Of a stretch of DNA of 54,670 nucleotides, positions 24,600-32,570 are shown in pieces; the stretch's first letter is position 1, and every line of letters starts with the position of its first letter. The stretch is taken from assembly GCA_964643965.1 (NCBI GenBank), contig CAZXVH010000020.1, positions 1 to 54,670 of the forward strand, given 5' to 3'. The notes under the pieces are model-generated. The model was not told the DNA's origin. It was given only the letters and a program-made list of their open reading frames with translations, and did not search any database. The stretch comes from GCA-2746795 sp964643965. GTDB taxonomy: Bacteria > Chloroflexota > Anaerolineae > Promineifilales > Promineifilaceae. The position numbers were made by a program, and so were the translations under genes.

Positions 24600-24903
24600 A
24601 CAACTAAACCTTACCCAAAATAAGAGGTAGGCATTATAGCATAAAAACCCAATGTGCCAGGAAATGCTTTTGACGTGGGGTATGGCAATAAACTGCGCGG
24701 CGCAGACTGCCGAGGTTTTGAAAACCTCGCCAGTCTCAGGCAAAACGTTGTTATACTCTTTGACGCCAGTTACGCCCTGTTCTATAATGCCCGATATTTT
24801 GTAACCTTTTTTAGAGAATCCAAAACAACAGCGAACTTTTCACGCTGCGCAGACAGCTACCAAATGGCTGGCCTCGCAGCGTGACGTGTGAAAAATAATA
24901 TCT
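24600..24903. other. Intergenic region with REP-like hairpin
   Basis: 304 bases between divergent genes. GACTGCCGAGGTTTTGAAAA continuing into CCTCGCCAGTC (24706-24737) is an almost perfect palindrome with one mismatched pair. No T-run follows and no credible gene is seen. A similar TTTTGAAAA-centred hairpin is at 43790-43812. The methyltransferase promoter must lie downstream of it. Confidence 0.55.
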
Positions 24904-25731
24904 ATGAATGATAAAGAAAACAAATCACTGCCTTCAGATTTATATACCGAAGAATATTTTCTCACGGCTTGTGAAGGTTATGATCTCTTTTTAGAATCGG
25001 AAGGAGCGCAATTATCCCGCCGCTTAACCGATTCCTTTAAGGTGGCTGAAGTAGCGTCAGGCATGAGGGTGCTGGATGTGGGTTGCGGCCGGGGTGAAAT
25101 CGTGCGCCATTGTATGGACCTGGGTATTGAAGCGTATGGCGTCGACTACGCGCAAGTCGCTGGCATTATGACCCGCGACGTGATCCATAGCCAACGCCAA
25201 AAGCTGGCCGAGGCTGGTCAAGACGCCGCCGCCATCAAAGCCGGCGTTTGTCTCTCCGACGCCAAAAAGCTGCCATTCCCCAATAAATATTTTGACCGGG
25301 TACTCATGTTCGACGTGGTAGAACATTTATACCCCTGGGAACTGCATGAGGCGATGTTGGAGGTACGCCGGGTATTGAAGGACAACGGCCGTTTCATCAT
25401 CCACACCGCCCCCAACCGCTGGTACGATCAGTACGCCTATCCCTGGGTACGCCGCTTCCGCACCCTCAGCGGGCACGGCGACAAATATCCGGCCGATCCC
25501 CGCGCCATCACCCCCGTCAATCAGGATGTGCATGTCAACGAACAAGATATGCGCAGCATGAAAAAAGCGTTGGAAGCGGCCGGTTTTAAAGCCCACGTCT
25601 GGCTTGACTCTCCGCCACAAAACCGCCAGGAAAACAAGATCATGGCCGGTTTACGCATCCTCGCCTTCGACGTGCCCCCCTTCCGCTGGTTCTTTGAACG
25701 AGAAGTCTTCGCCGTGGCGGAAAAACAGTGA
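24904..25731 (+). CDS. Class I SAM-dependent methyltransferase
   Basis: A 275-residue protein. Motif I is MRVLDVGCGRGEIVRHC (about residues 58-75), an acidic loop IEAYGVDYAQV follows, then FDRVLMFDVVEHLYPWELHEAMLEVRRVLKDNGRFIIHTAPN (shown as the family's motif IV-V region). It belongs to the methyltransf_11/25 group. The neighbours (LCP, GT39, sortase) suggest a role in glycan or lipid-carrier modification, but this is inference. No clear ribosome site precedes the ATG. AACGGCCGTT at 25384 encodes NGR in the loop before motif V. Confidence 0.88.
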   Translation: MNDKENKSLPSDLYTEEYFLTACEGYDLFLESEGAQLSRRLTDSFKVAEVASGMRVLDVGCGRGEIVRHCMDLGIEAYGVDYAQVAGIMTRDVIHSQRQKLAEAGQDAAAIKAGVCLSDAKKLPFPNKYFDRVLMFDVVEHLYPWELHEAMLEVRRVLKDNGRFIIHTAPNRWYDQYAYPWVRRFRTLSGHGDKYPADPRAITPVNQDVHVNEQDMRSMKKALEAAGFKAHVWLDSPPQNRQENKIMAGLRILAFDVPPFRWFFEREVFAVAEKQ

Positions 25732-25760
25732 ACGGTAATCAGTGAACAGTGAACAGTCAC
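25728..25760. repeat. Heptamer (GTGAACR) repeat at the methyltransferase 3' end
   Basis: CAGTGAACGG, AATCAGTGAACAGTGAACAG: about four units of the GTGAACR heptamer start at the methyltransferase stop codon. Same family as 16324-16414. Confidence 0.75.
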
Positions 25761-25798
25761 TAATTACTGTTGACTGCCCCCTGTTTACTGCTTGACCC

Positions 25799-27775
25799 AT
25801 GTCCAAGCGCACCACCCTTCTCCTGCTTCTCCTGATTTTATTAGCGGGTTTTGCCCTGCGTACCTTCCAGTTAACGGAAATCCCCCCCGGCCTGACGCAT
25901 GATGAAGCCAATCACGGCCGGGAAGCGCTGGGCATTTTAGACGGCGTTTATCTGTTTTATTTTCCTCTCAATTATGGCAGTGAGCCGCTTTACAGCTACA
26001 CGGCCGCTTTGAGCATGGCCCTGTTTGGCGAAGGGGTGCTGGCGCTGCGCCTGGTCAACGTAATCTTTGGCCTGGCGGCCCTCCTGCTGAGTTATGCGTG
26101 GACAGCGCGAGCCTTTGACCGGAAAACGGCCGTTCTGGCCACCGCCCTTATTGCCCTTTCCTTTTGGCCGGTCGCCAGCAGCCGGGAAGCGCTGCGCGTG
26201 GGCATGTTACCCTTTTTTATGGTCGCCGCCGTCTATTTCTTCTGGCGTATCCTGGAAAACGCCCCCGCTAAAAGGGCGCCAGGCTGGTATACCCTCGCTT
26301 TTGGTATCAGCATCGCCTTTACCCTGCACATTTACCTGGCCGCCCGCGTGGCCTGGCTGCTGTTCCCCCTGTTTTTGCTCTATCTCTTTCTCAGCCATCG
26401 CCCCCTTTTCAAACAAACGTGGCGACCCGTGTTGGCCGGGCTGCTCCTGGCCGGGCTGCTCGTCATCCCACTTTTTGCTTATTTGCGCCTGCACCCGGAA
26501 GCGCTGACCCGCCTGGATATGCTGGACGGCCCGGTGCAAGCGCTGCGCTCCGGTCACATCGGCCCCTTGTTGACAAATGGCTCAAAAGCGCTGCTGGCCT
26601 TCGTCTGGCCCGGCTTTGGCGACCAGTTTTTGGCTTACAATATTCCCGGCCGACCTGTTTTGCATGGTATAACGGCCGTTTTCTTTCTGGCCGGTCTCCT
26701 CATCTCCATCTGGCGCTGGCGACAACCCGCTTTTGCCTTCTTACTGCTCTGGTTTGGCGTGGGCATCATCCCTTCGCTCATCACCGGGCCAACGGCCAAC
26801 ACCACGCGCAACATGGCCGCCCTGCCCCCGACCTACATCCTGCCCGCCGTTGGCTTTTGGGCCATCGCCAGTTGGTTGATGGCGAGATTTAACGGGGTGA
26901 AACGGCCGTTTGTCATCGGCGTGGCTGTTCTCTGGCTGCTGTACACCGGTTGGGCCACTTACCGCGATTACTTTCTCATCTGGGCCAATATGCCCGAGGT
27001 GCGTGGCGCGTATCAGGTCAACCTGGTCGAGTCGCTGCGCTACGCCGCCAGCCAGGACCTTGACGCCCCCCTGGTCATCTCCACCGTCTACCCCGGCCCC
27101 GTTCATGACGCCTCCATCGCCCTGGTCATGCAGCCTCACAGCCAACAAACACAGCGCTGGTTCGATGCCCGCCGGGCGCTCATCTGGCCTCACGGCCAGG
27201 GAGCCACGGCCGTCATCCCCGGCGCCACCCCACCCCATCCCGCCTTCGCCCCCTGGCTGGAACATCTCACCAGCCAATCCCTGCGCCCGGATGATCTGGA
27301 CGCCACCTTCTCGCTCTACCGCCTGCACCCACCGCCCCCTCTGCCCACCGACCCCCGCGCCAACTTTAACGACGCCGTGCAATTGCTGGATGCTGCCTGG
27401 CTGGAAACGGCCGTTGCCCCCGGCGAAACTGCGGAACTGCTCACCTTCTGGCGCGTCACCGATCCGGCCAAAATCGGCCCAATTCACCCGCCCGCCGACG
27501 CCACCGATACTGTGTTTTTTACCCAGATTCTCAGGCCAGAGGGAACCGTCCTCAGCCAACATGACAGCCTGGATGCGCCTTCCTGGGCATGGCAGACCGG
27601 CGACATATTCGCCCAAATCCACAGCCTGCCCATCCCGCTGGATACTCCGCCTGGCGCTTACCAGATCATCAGCGGCGTCTATGACCGGCTGACGTTAGAA
27701 CGCCTACCCACGTTAGATCAAAACGGACAGCCCTTAGACAGCTTTACCCCCATTCAACCCCTCATCATCGAATAA
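25799..27775 (+). CDS. GT39-type membrane glycosyltransferase
   Basis: A 658-residue protein with about 11 membrane segments, then an extracellular beta domain. The first loop after helix 1 reads IPPGLTHDEANHGREAL; the HDE acidic pair is the catalytic-site feature of PMT/ArnT-like (GT39/GT83, PMT_2) enzymes that take sugars from a polyprenyl-phosphate donor. Its C-terminal part (TAELLTFWRV, then WAWQTGDIF, IPLDTPPGAYQIISGVYDRLT) is shared with the proteins at 30507, 32563, 34634 and, less closely, 15514. Acceptor unknown; surface proteins or glycopolymers are likely. Four exact palindromes (26125, 26671, 26901, 27406). Confidence 0.85.
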   Translation: MSKRTTLLLLLLILLAGFALRTFQLTEIPPGLTHDEANHGREALGILDGVYLFYFPLNYGSEPLYSYTAALSMALFGEGVLALRLVNVIFGLAALLLSYAWTARAFDRKTAVLATALIALSFWPVASSREALRVGMLPFFMVAAVYFFWRILENAPAKRAPGWYTLAFGISIAFTLHIYLAARVAWLLFPLFLLYLFLSHRPLFKQTWRPVLAGLLLAGLLVIPLFAYLRLHPEALTRLDMLDGPVQALRSGHIGPLLTNGSKALLAFVWPGFGDQFLAYNIPGRPVLHGITAVFFLAGLLISIWRWRQPAFAFLLLWFGVGIIPSLITGPTANTTRNMAALPPTYILPAVGFWAIASWLMARFNGVKRPFVIGVAVLWLLYTGWATYRDYFLIWANMPEVRGAYQVNLVESLRYAASQDLDAPLVISTVYPGPVHDASIALVMQPHSQQTQRWFDARRALIWPHGQGATAVIPGATPPHPAFAPWLEHLTSQSLRPDDLDATFSLYRLHPPPPLPTDPRANFNDAVQLLDAAWLETAVAPGETAELLTFWRVTDPAKIGPIHPPADATDTVFFTQILRPEGTVLSQHDSLDAPSWAWQTGDIFAQIHSLPIPLDTPPGAYQIISGVYDRLTLERLPTLDQNGQPLDSFTPIQPLIIE

Positions 27776-27842
27776 ACGTTTCTGCCATGCTGAACCCTAC
27801 CAATTTTTGCCAATCCGATGATCCCGATTATCATAGGACGGT

Positions 27843-28832
27843 ATGAGCAAACGACAAGAGGCCGAGAACCTATCCGTCAAGGAACTGGAAGCGCTGCTTT
27901 ATCGCAAAAAGCGCACGGAACGCCGCCTGCGCCTCCAACGCCTGCAAGAAGAAGGCCGCGTTGTCGTTGTCGATGGCCTTGAGCCGCCCTCCGCTGAACC
28001 GCCCCCTCTGGAACGGCCGTTTGCTACGCCCAGCGGCGCCATGGCCCATTATGTCCTGGCCACCCAGGCTGAACCAGAGCCAGACGAACCAGCCAAAAAG
28101 GCTATCAACTGGCGCTGGGTCTCCAACAAATTCTGGCTGCTGGTAGAAATCGGCGCTGTGGTGGGCATCATCTTTTTGCTGGGCGGCATCTGGCTGACGC
28201 GGCAAGAACTCAACCAGGAACTGGTGCTGGCCCAGCAAGTCCAGGTGGCCGAAATCGCCCTGCCCACCCCCACCGCCACCCCCATCATCGACCTGGTCGT
28301 ACTGCCCTCCGGACACAAACCTCCGGTAAACGGCCGTCCCCCGGAACAAGGTGAAGCTGGCGACATACCCGCCCATCTCCTGCCCGCCATCAACGCCTAT
28401 GTGCCCCCGCCGCTGCCCACCCCTGGGCCAGAACAGGCGCGGCGCATCGAAATCCCCGCCATTGGCGTAGACAGCACCATCGTGCAAGGCGTCGATTGGG
28501 ATCAACTGAAAAAAGGCGTGGGTCAACTGGTGGGTTCTGCCCAACCGGGCAACGAAGGCAACCTCGTCCTGGCCGCCCACAACGATATTTTTGGTGAAAT
28601 ATTCCGCAACCTGGATAAGTTGACCCCCGGTGACGAAATCATCGTATCCACTGAACGCAGCGTCTACCGCTATGTGGTGCGTAAAATCGACGTGGTAAAG
28701 CCCACCGACGTAGACGTAATGGCCGCCACCGAACATGCTCAAACCACGCTCATCTCCTGTTATCCTTACCAAATCAACACCGAACGCATCGTCGTTTTTG
28801 CCGACCTTGTTACTGGTGAAGATTCCCCATAA
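27843..28832 (+). CDS. Sortase family transpeptidase
   Basis: A 329-residue protein with a long charged cytoplasmic N-terminus (coiled-coil-like, LSVKELEALLYRKKRTERR), one membrane helix at about residues 100-120, a Pro/Thr linker, and a C-terminal sortase domain (about 200-325). The catalytic triad is visible: His246 in LAAHND, Cys306 in TLISCYPY, and Arg315 in NTERIVV. GVDSTIVQG is the usual domain start. Spacing suggests class D/E-like. The long cytoplasmic tail is unusual for sortases. No LPxTG-type substrate is evident in the window. The gene follows a GT39 gene by 67 bases. Confidence 0.88.
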   Translation: MSKRQEAENLSVKELEALLYRKKRTERRLRLQRLQEEGRVVVVDGLEPPSAEPPPLERPFATPSGAMAHYVLATQAEPEPDEPAKKAINWRWVSNKFWLLVEIGAVVGIIFLLGGIWLTRQELNQELVLAQQVQVAEIALPTPTATPIIDLVVLPSGHKPPVNGRPPEQGEAGDIPAHLLPAINAYVPPPLPTPGPEQARRIEIPAIGVDSTIVQGVDWDQLKKGVGQLVGSAQPGNEGNLVLAAHNDIFGEIFRNLDKLTPGDEIIVSTERSVYRYVVRKIDVVKPTDVDVMAATEHAQTTLISCYPYQINTERIVVFADLVTGEDSP

Positions 28833-28877
28833 TTTGTTTGACGCCCCTGGTCCCTTGTGCTATCATCCTGCCTTAAC

Positions 28878-28905
28878 TCCGGCCTAATCGCCGGATTGTT
28901 TTTTC
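28878..28905 (+). terminator. Terminator or attenuator between the sortase gene and infC
   Basis: TCCGGC / GCCGGA, a 6-bp GC-rich stem with a 6-base loop, followed by TTGTTTTTT. It may end the sortase transcript. As it lies about 70 bases before infC, it could also act in an infC leader. Confidence 0.65.
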
Positions 28906-28975
28906 TATAAACCTAGTAATTGGTTCAAAAAACAACCTTTTTGCCAATTACGCCATTAAACTGGAGAGTCAGGAG

Positions 28976-29518
28976 ATTCGAAGAAGAGGCCGACCAAAAC
29001 CAAGTAAAGTCCCCGATATCCAATACCGGGTCAATAACAGGATTCGAGTCCGTGAAGTGCGGTTGATCGATCAAAATGGTGATAATCATGATGTCGTGCC
29101 AATCCAAAAAGCGCTTGAAATGGCTCAAGAAGCCGGGCTTGATCTGGTAGAAGTAGCGCCCAACGCTAACCCGCCCGTTTGCCGGATCATGGATTATGGG
29201 AAATTTGTCTATGAGAAGACCAAAAAAGAGCGGGAAGCACGCAAACAACAGAAGCAAATTGAGATTAAAACACTCAAACTGACGCCTAGAACGGCCGATT
29301 TCCATCGGGACATTCTCGTTAACAAAGCCCGCAAATGGCTGCAAGAAGGGAAAAAAGTTAAATTCCAAATTCGTTTTAGAGCCAGGGAAATAACTTACCC
29401 GGAAATAGGCCAAAAAATGTTAGAGGGCATTGCTGTAGAATTAGAAGATGTGTCTGAAGTGGAGCAAGCGCCTAAACTGGAAGGGTGGTCGATGACATTG
29501 ATGTTAAACCCGACTTAA
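28976..29518 (+). CDS. infC: Translation initiation factor IF-3, probable ATT start
   Basis: IF-3 binds the 30S subunit and checks the start codon. A frame from the first usual start codon (GTG at 29057) would give only 153 residues and would cut off the conserved YRVNNRIRVREVRLIDQNG, which is encoded just upstream in frame. No in-frame ATG, GTG or TTG exists between the stop at 28874 and 29057. The ATT at 28976 has GGAG nine bases upstream and gives exactly 180 residues, the normal length. ATT is the well known self-regulating infC start in enterobacteria. DLVEVAPNANPPVCRIMDYGKF and the C-terminal KKVKFQIRFRAREITYPEIG are typical. First gene of infC-rpmI-rplT. Confidence 0.85.
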   Translation: MRRRGRPKPSKVPDIQYRVNNRIRVREVRLIDQNGDNHDVVPIQKALEMAQEAGLDLVEVAPNANPPVCRIMDYGKFVYEKTKKEREARKQQKQIEIKTLKLTPRTADFHRDILVNKARKWLQEGKKVKFQIRFRAREITYPEIGQKMLEGIAVELEDVSEVEQAPKLEGWSMTLMLNPT

Positions 29519-29560
29519 CATCCAGGCAGATTCACTGAGCAGAATAACTATGTTGTTTCA

Positions 29561-29581
29561 AAGCCCCTGAGGGGCTTTTTT
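29561..29581 (+). terminator. Intercistronic terminator/attenuator between infC and rpmI
   Basis: AAGCCCC TGA GGGGCTT with six T at the end. It is a textbook intrinsic terminator inside the operon, so it probably sets the ratio of infC to ribosomal-protein mRNA or ends a transcript from upstream. Confidence 0.8.
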
Positions 29582-29597
29582 ATGAGGGATAGATACA

Positions 29598-29843
29598 ATG
29601 CCAAAAGCAAAACAAAAAAAATACAAGATCAAAACATACAAAGCGGCTGCCAAGCGCTTTCGTATGACTGGCACAGGTAAAATTGTGCGCACAAAAGGCG
29701 GCAAAAGCCATCTTCGGCGTCGGCGTTCAAAACGAGTGAAGCGCATGTTGGATAAAATGATCGTAGTGGAATCAGCCGGCGACCGGAAACGCATTAAGCG
29801 TATGGCTCCTTATCTGAAAAAATATAAGGCCAATCCAAGATAA
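29598..29843 (+). CDS. rpmI: Ribosomal protein bL35
   Basis: An 81-residue, very basic protein of the 50S subunit. MPKAKQKKYKIKTYKAAAKRF and KSHLRRRRSKRVKRML are typical of bL35. It is somewhat longer than the usual 64-66 residues because of a C-terminal extension after MAPYL. GAGGGATAG lies upstream of the ATG. It sits in the conserved infC-rpmI-rplT order. Confidence 0.95.
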   Translation: MPKAKQKKYKIKTYKAAAKRFRMTGTGKIVRTKGGKSHLRRRRSKRVKRMLDKMIVVESAGDRKRIKRMAPYLKKYKANPR

Positions 29844-29954
29844 TAGTGGTTTTTTACTATCGCTGCCTGGCCTCGGTTTTCAGTAGACGGTGAACAGCGC
29901 CGGTTGAACAAAGCTTGAGTGTCCAGCGCCACATAAAAATGCGAGGATTAAATT

Positions 29955-30308
29955 ATGAGAGTTAAAGGTGGGTATACAACCCAACGTCGTCACAAGAAAA
30001 TTATAAAGAAGACAAAAGGCCAGTGGGGCACACGCAGCAAGCTGTTCCGCCGGGCCAATGAAGCGATGATGAAGTCGCACTGGTATGCGTACCGGGATCG
30101 TCGCGTTCGTCGTCGTGAGTATCGCCGCTTGTGGATCACGCGCATCAATGCGGGTTCCCGGCAGCATGGCTTGAGCTACAGCCGCTTAATTTATGGGCTA
30201 AAACAAGCCGATGTGCAATTGGATCGCAAGGTATTGGCAGACCTGGCCGTCCGGGACGAAGCGGCTTTTGCGGCCGTCGTCGATATTGCAAAACAGGCGT
30301 TTGCTTAG
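29955..30308 (+). CDS. rplT: Ribosomal protein bL20
   Basis: A 117-residue 50S assembly protein of normal length. Conserved pieces are RHKKIIKKTKGQWG, YRDRRVRRREYRRLWITRIN and GLSYSRLIYGLKQADVQLDRK, with the C-terminal ADLAVRDEAAFAAVVD. In several bacteria L20 represses its own operon through the leader RNA; no leader copy of its binding site could be confirmed here. The gene ends the operon, followed by a strong terminator. Confidence 0.97.
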   Translation: MRVKGGYTTQRRHKKIIKKTKGQWGTRSKLFRRANEAMMKSHWYAYRDRRVRRREYRRLWITRINAGSRQHGLSYSRLIYGLKQADVQLDRKVLADLAVRDEAAFAAVVDIAKQAFA

Positions 30309-30341
30309 TTTCTAAGCAAGCGTTCTACCCCTCAAAATTGA

Positions 30342-30374
30342 AAAGCCACGCTTGATGCAAGCGTGGCTTTTTTT
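30342..30374 (+). terminator. Terminator of infC-rpmI-rplT
   Basis: AAAGCCACGCTT / AAGCGTGGCTTT, a 12-bp perfect stem with a 5-base loop followed by a T-run (30368-30374), about 34 bases beyond the rplT stop. Confidence 0.92.
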
Positions 30375-30506
30375 ATGGGGCGTTAAGACATTCAACTTTT
30401 CTAAAAAAGGTGAGCGCTTACACGGTAAACGCCGGGTTAACGTAGTTGTTGGCTTGATCTTAGTTGAGTAATATCCCTGGCTTGGCGTAGGATGCGGGGT
30501 AATTAA

Positions 30507-32570
30507 ATGATGATAAAAACGGCCGTTTCCCCCCAAAGGAAATATCTCATCTGGATGCTGTTGGCGCTGCTCACGGCCATTTCCCTGCGCCTCTTCGCCC
30601 TCTCCACTGTCCCACCCGGCTTGACCCATGACGAAGCCGATCACGGCATCACCGCCTGGTCGATTGTAGAAGGCAGCCGCGCCCTCTATTTCACCATCGG
30701 CTACGGCCGGGAACCGTTGTACGATTACGCCACCGCTTTGTTGATGGCCGGCCTCGGCCCTACGGTACTGGCAGGACGACTGACGGCCGTTTTCTTTTCG
30801 CTTATCCTGATCTCTGGTATGGCGGCCTGGGTGCGGCGGGCGTTTGATTGGCAAACGGCCGTTCTCACCGCCTCTTTTTTAGCCGTCAGTTTTTGGCCGC
30901 TAATGACAGCCCGCCAGATGCTGCGCTCCGAAACCTTGCCCGCCCTCTTTGTCCTGGCCGTTTATGGCTTCTGGCGCGGCCTGGAACAGGCCGACCAACA
31001 GCCGGCCGCCGCCAAAACGTGGCTCTATTTTCTGGGCGGCGGCCTCCTTTTGGGGCTGACCATCTATACCTACCTCCCCGCCCGCATTTTGTGGCTCATT
31101 TTTCCAGCCACCTTACTTTACCTGGCCTGGCAAAAACGACCCCCTCAGCCAGGCTCAGAGGAGACGTTATTTTCCAAAATGTGGCGGCAAACCTTGCTTA
31201 TGTTGGGCGTGGCTTTACTCACGGCCGCCCCCTTGCTCATCTACCTGCTCAATAATCCGGCCGCCGAAAGCCGCATCGGTCAACTGAGCCAACCACTCAC
31301 GGCCGCCGCCGCCGGTGATTTTTCGCTGCTCGGACAGCACATCCAAGAAGGGCTGGCTATCATTGCATTCAGCGGCGATAGTTATTGGCGCTATAACATC
31401 GCCGGCCAACCGCTGCTGCCTTCCCTGCTGGCGCTCCTCTTTCTGGGCGGCCTACTGCTGGCCGGTTGGTGGCTAGTGCGGGGCAGGCGGCAGAGTAACA
31501 ATAGAGCCGTCGCCTCATTTTTGGCGGTAAGCTGGCTGTTTTTGGGGCTGTCGCCAGTGTTGGTGACGGGGGCGCGGCTGAGTACCACGCAGGCCATTGG
31601 TATGCAGCCAGCGCTGTACCTTTTTCCGGCGCTGGCGCTGCGGCAAGGCATGGTCTGGCTAAACGCCAGAAATAAACATGGGGCACGTTGGGCCTGGGCA
31701 GCCACCCTGCTTATTCTGGGCGGAACGGCCGTTTTAACGGCAAACCGCTATTTCTCTCTCTGGGCGAACCAACCGGAGGTGCGCGTGGAATATGAAACGA
31801 CGCTGGTGACGGCGCTCACTTATTTAAAGGAAAACGGCGGGGACCAAACGGCCGTTTCCACCATCACCCCGCATCCTGTTCACAGCCCGGCCGTAGCCGC
31901 CATGATTTTGCCGCCCGGCAGCCAGAATTTGCGCTGGTTTGATGGGCGCAGCAGCCTGCTCCTGCCCGCCGGGGAGAGCAGCCAGATCATTTTTCCGGGC
32001 TTTGCCTCCTTAAATACGGCGCTGCTGCCTTATTTTGAAACGGCCGGTTCAGCCATCACGATCCCCTTACGCCCCTCCGATCAGGATTCTCCGCTGCTTA
32101 GTTACCAGGTGGACGGCCGCCAGATGCGCCAACAATGGGCGGCGCAGTTCACCGGCAGCCAGCCAGTACAGTTTGGCGAGAACGCCCTCTTTTTGGGCTA
32201 TGATTTACACACACCCGCCGTGAAACCAGGTGATGTGGCGTCTCTGGCTACCTGGTGGCAGGCAGAACGGCCGTTTGCCGATGGCGTGATCTTCACTCAA
32301 CTTTTAGGGGTAGATGGACGGCCGTTAGCCCAGGCCGATTTGCTCTCTGCCCCCAGCGCCTTATGGCAGGCCGGCGACCAGTTCATCCAACTACACCAGT
32401 TCACCCTGCCGGTAGATATGGCCGCGGGCCAATACCCGTTGATCATCGGCCTCTACCGCTGCCCGGAAAGCTGTCCGCAAGCGCTGCCACCCCAACGCCT
32501 GCCCGTGCAAACCCATCCGTCCACCGATTTTCTCACCCTCACCACCCTCACCGTCACCGAAAATGAATAA
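30507..32570 (+). CDS. GT39-type membrane glycosyltransferase
   Basis: A 687-residue paralogue of the protein at 25799. The acidic loop is VPPGLTHDEADHGITAW after the first helix, about 11 membrane segments follow, and the C-terminal beta domain has SLATWWQAERPF, LWQAGDQFIQLHQFTLPVDMAAGQYPLIIGLYRC (given in family-typical parts). The last 8 bases overlap the start of the next paralogue, so the two are coupled. Five exact palindromes are in the gene, one in its fourth to seventh codons. Confidence 0.84.
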   Translation: MMIKTAVSPQRKYLIWMLLALLTAISLRLFALSTVPPGLTHDEADHGITAWSIVEGSRALYFTIGYGREPLYDYATALLMAGLGPTVLAGRLTAVFFSLILISGMAAWVRRAFDWQTAVLTASFLAVSFWPLMTARQMLRSETLPALFVLAVYGFWRGLEQADQQPAAAKTWLYFLGGGLLLGLTIYTYLPARILWLIFPATLLYLAWQKRPPQPGSEETLFSKMWRQTLLMLGVALLTAAPLLIYLLNNPAAESRIGQLSQPLTAAAAGDFSLLGQHIQEGLAIIAFSGDSYWRYNIAGQPLLPSLLALLFLGGLLLAGWWLVRGRRQSNNRAVASFLAVSWLFLGLSPVLVTGARLSTTQAIGMQPALYLFPALALRQGMVWLNARNKHGARWAWAATLLILGGTAVLTANRYFSLWANQPEVRVEYETTLVTALTYLKENGGDQTAVSTITPHPVHSPAVAAMILPPGSQNLRWFDGRSSLLLPAGESSQIIFPGFASLNTALLPYFETAGSAITIPLRPSDQDSPLLSYQVDGRQMRQQWAAQFTGSQPVQFGENALFLGYDLHTPAVKPGDVASLATWWQAERPFADGVIFTQLLGVDGRPLAQADLLSAPSALWQAGDQFIQLHQFTLPVDMAAGQYPLIIGLYRCPESCPQALPPQRLPVQTHPSTDFLTLTTLTVTENE

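Noticed and set aside
24654..24884. 76-codon plus frame before the methyltransferase gene
   Set aside because: It crosses a REP-like hairpin, has no ribosome site, and no recognisable protein.
26741..27622. 293-codon minus-strand frame inside the GT39 gene
   Set aside because: The plus strand encodes conserved membrane segments and the shared C-terminal domain; the minus frame has low-complexity Gly/Gln-rich content.
27870..28772. 300-codon minus-strand frame inside the sortase gene
   Set aside because: The sortase catalytic residues are in the plus frame; the minus product is Gly/Gln-rich without a known fold.
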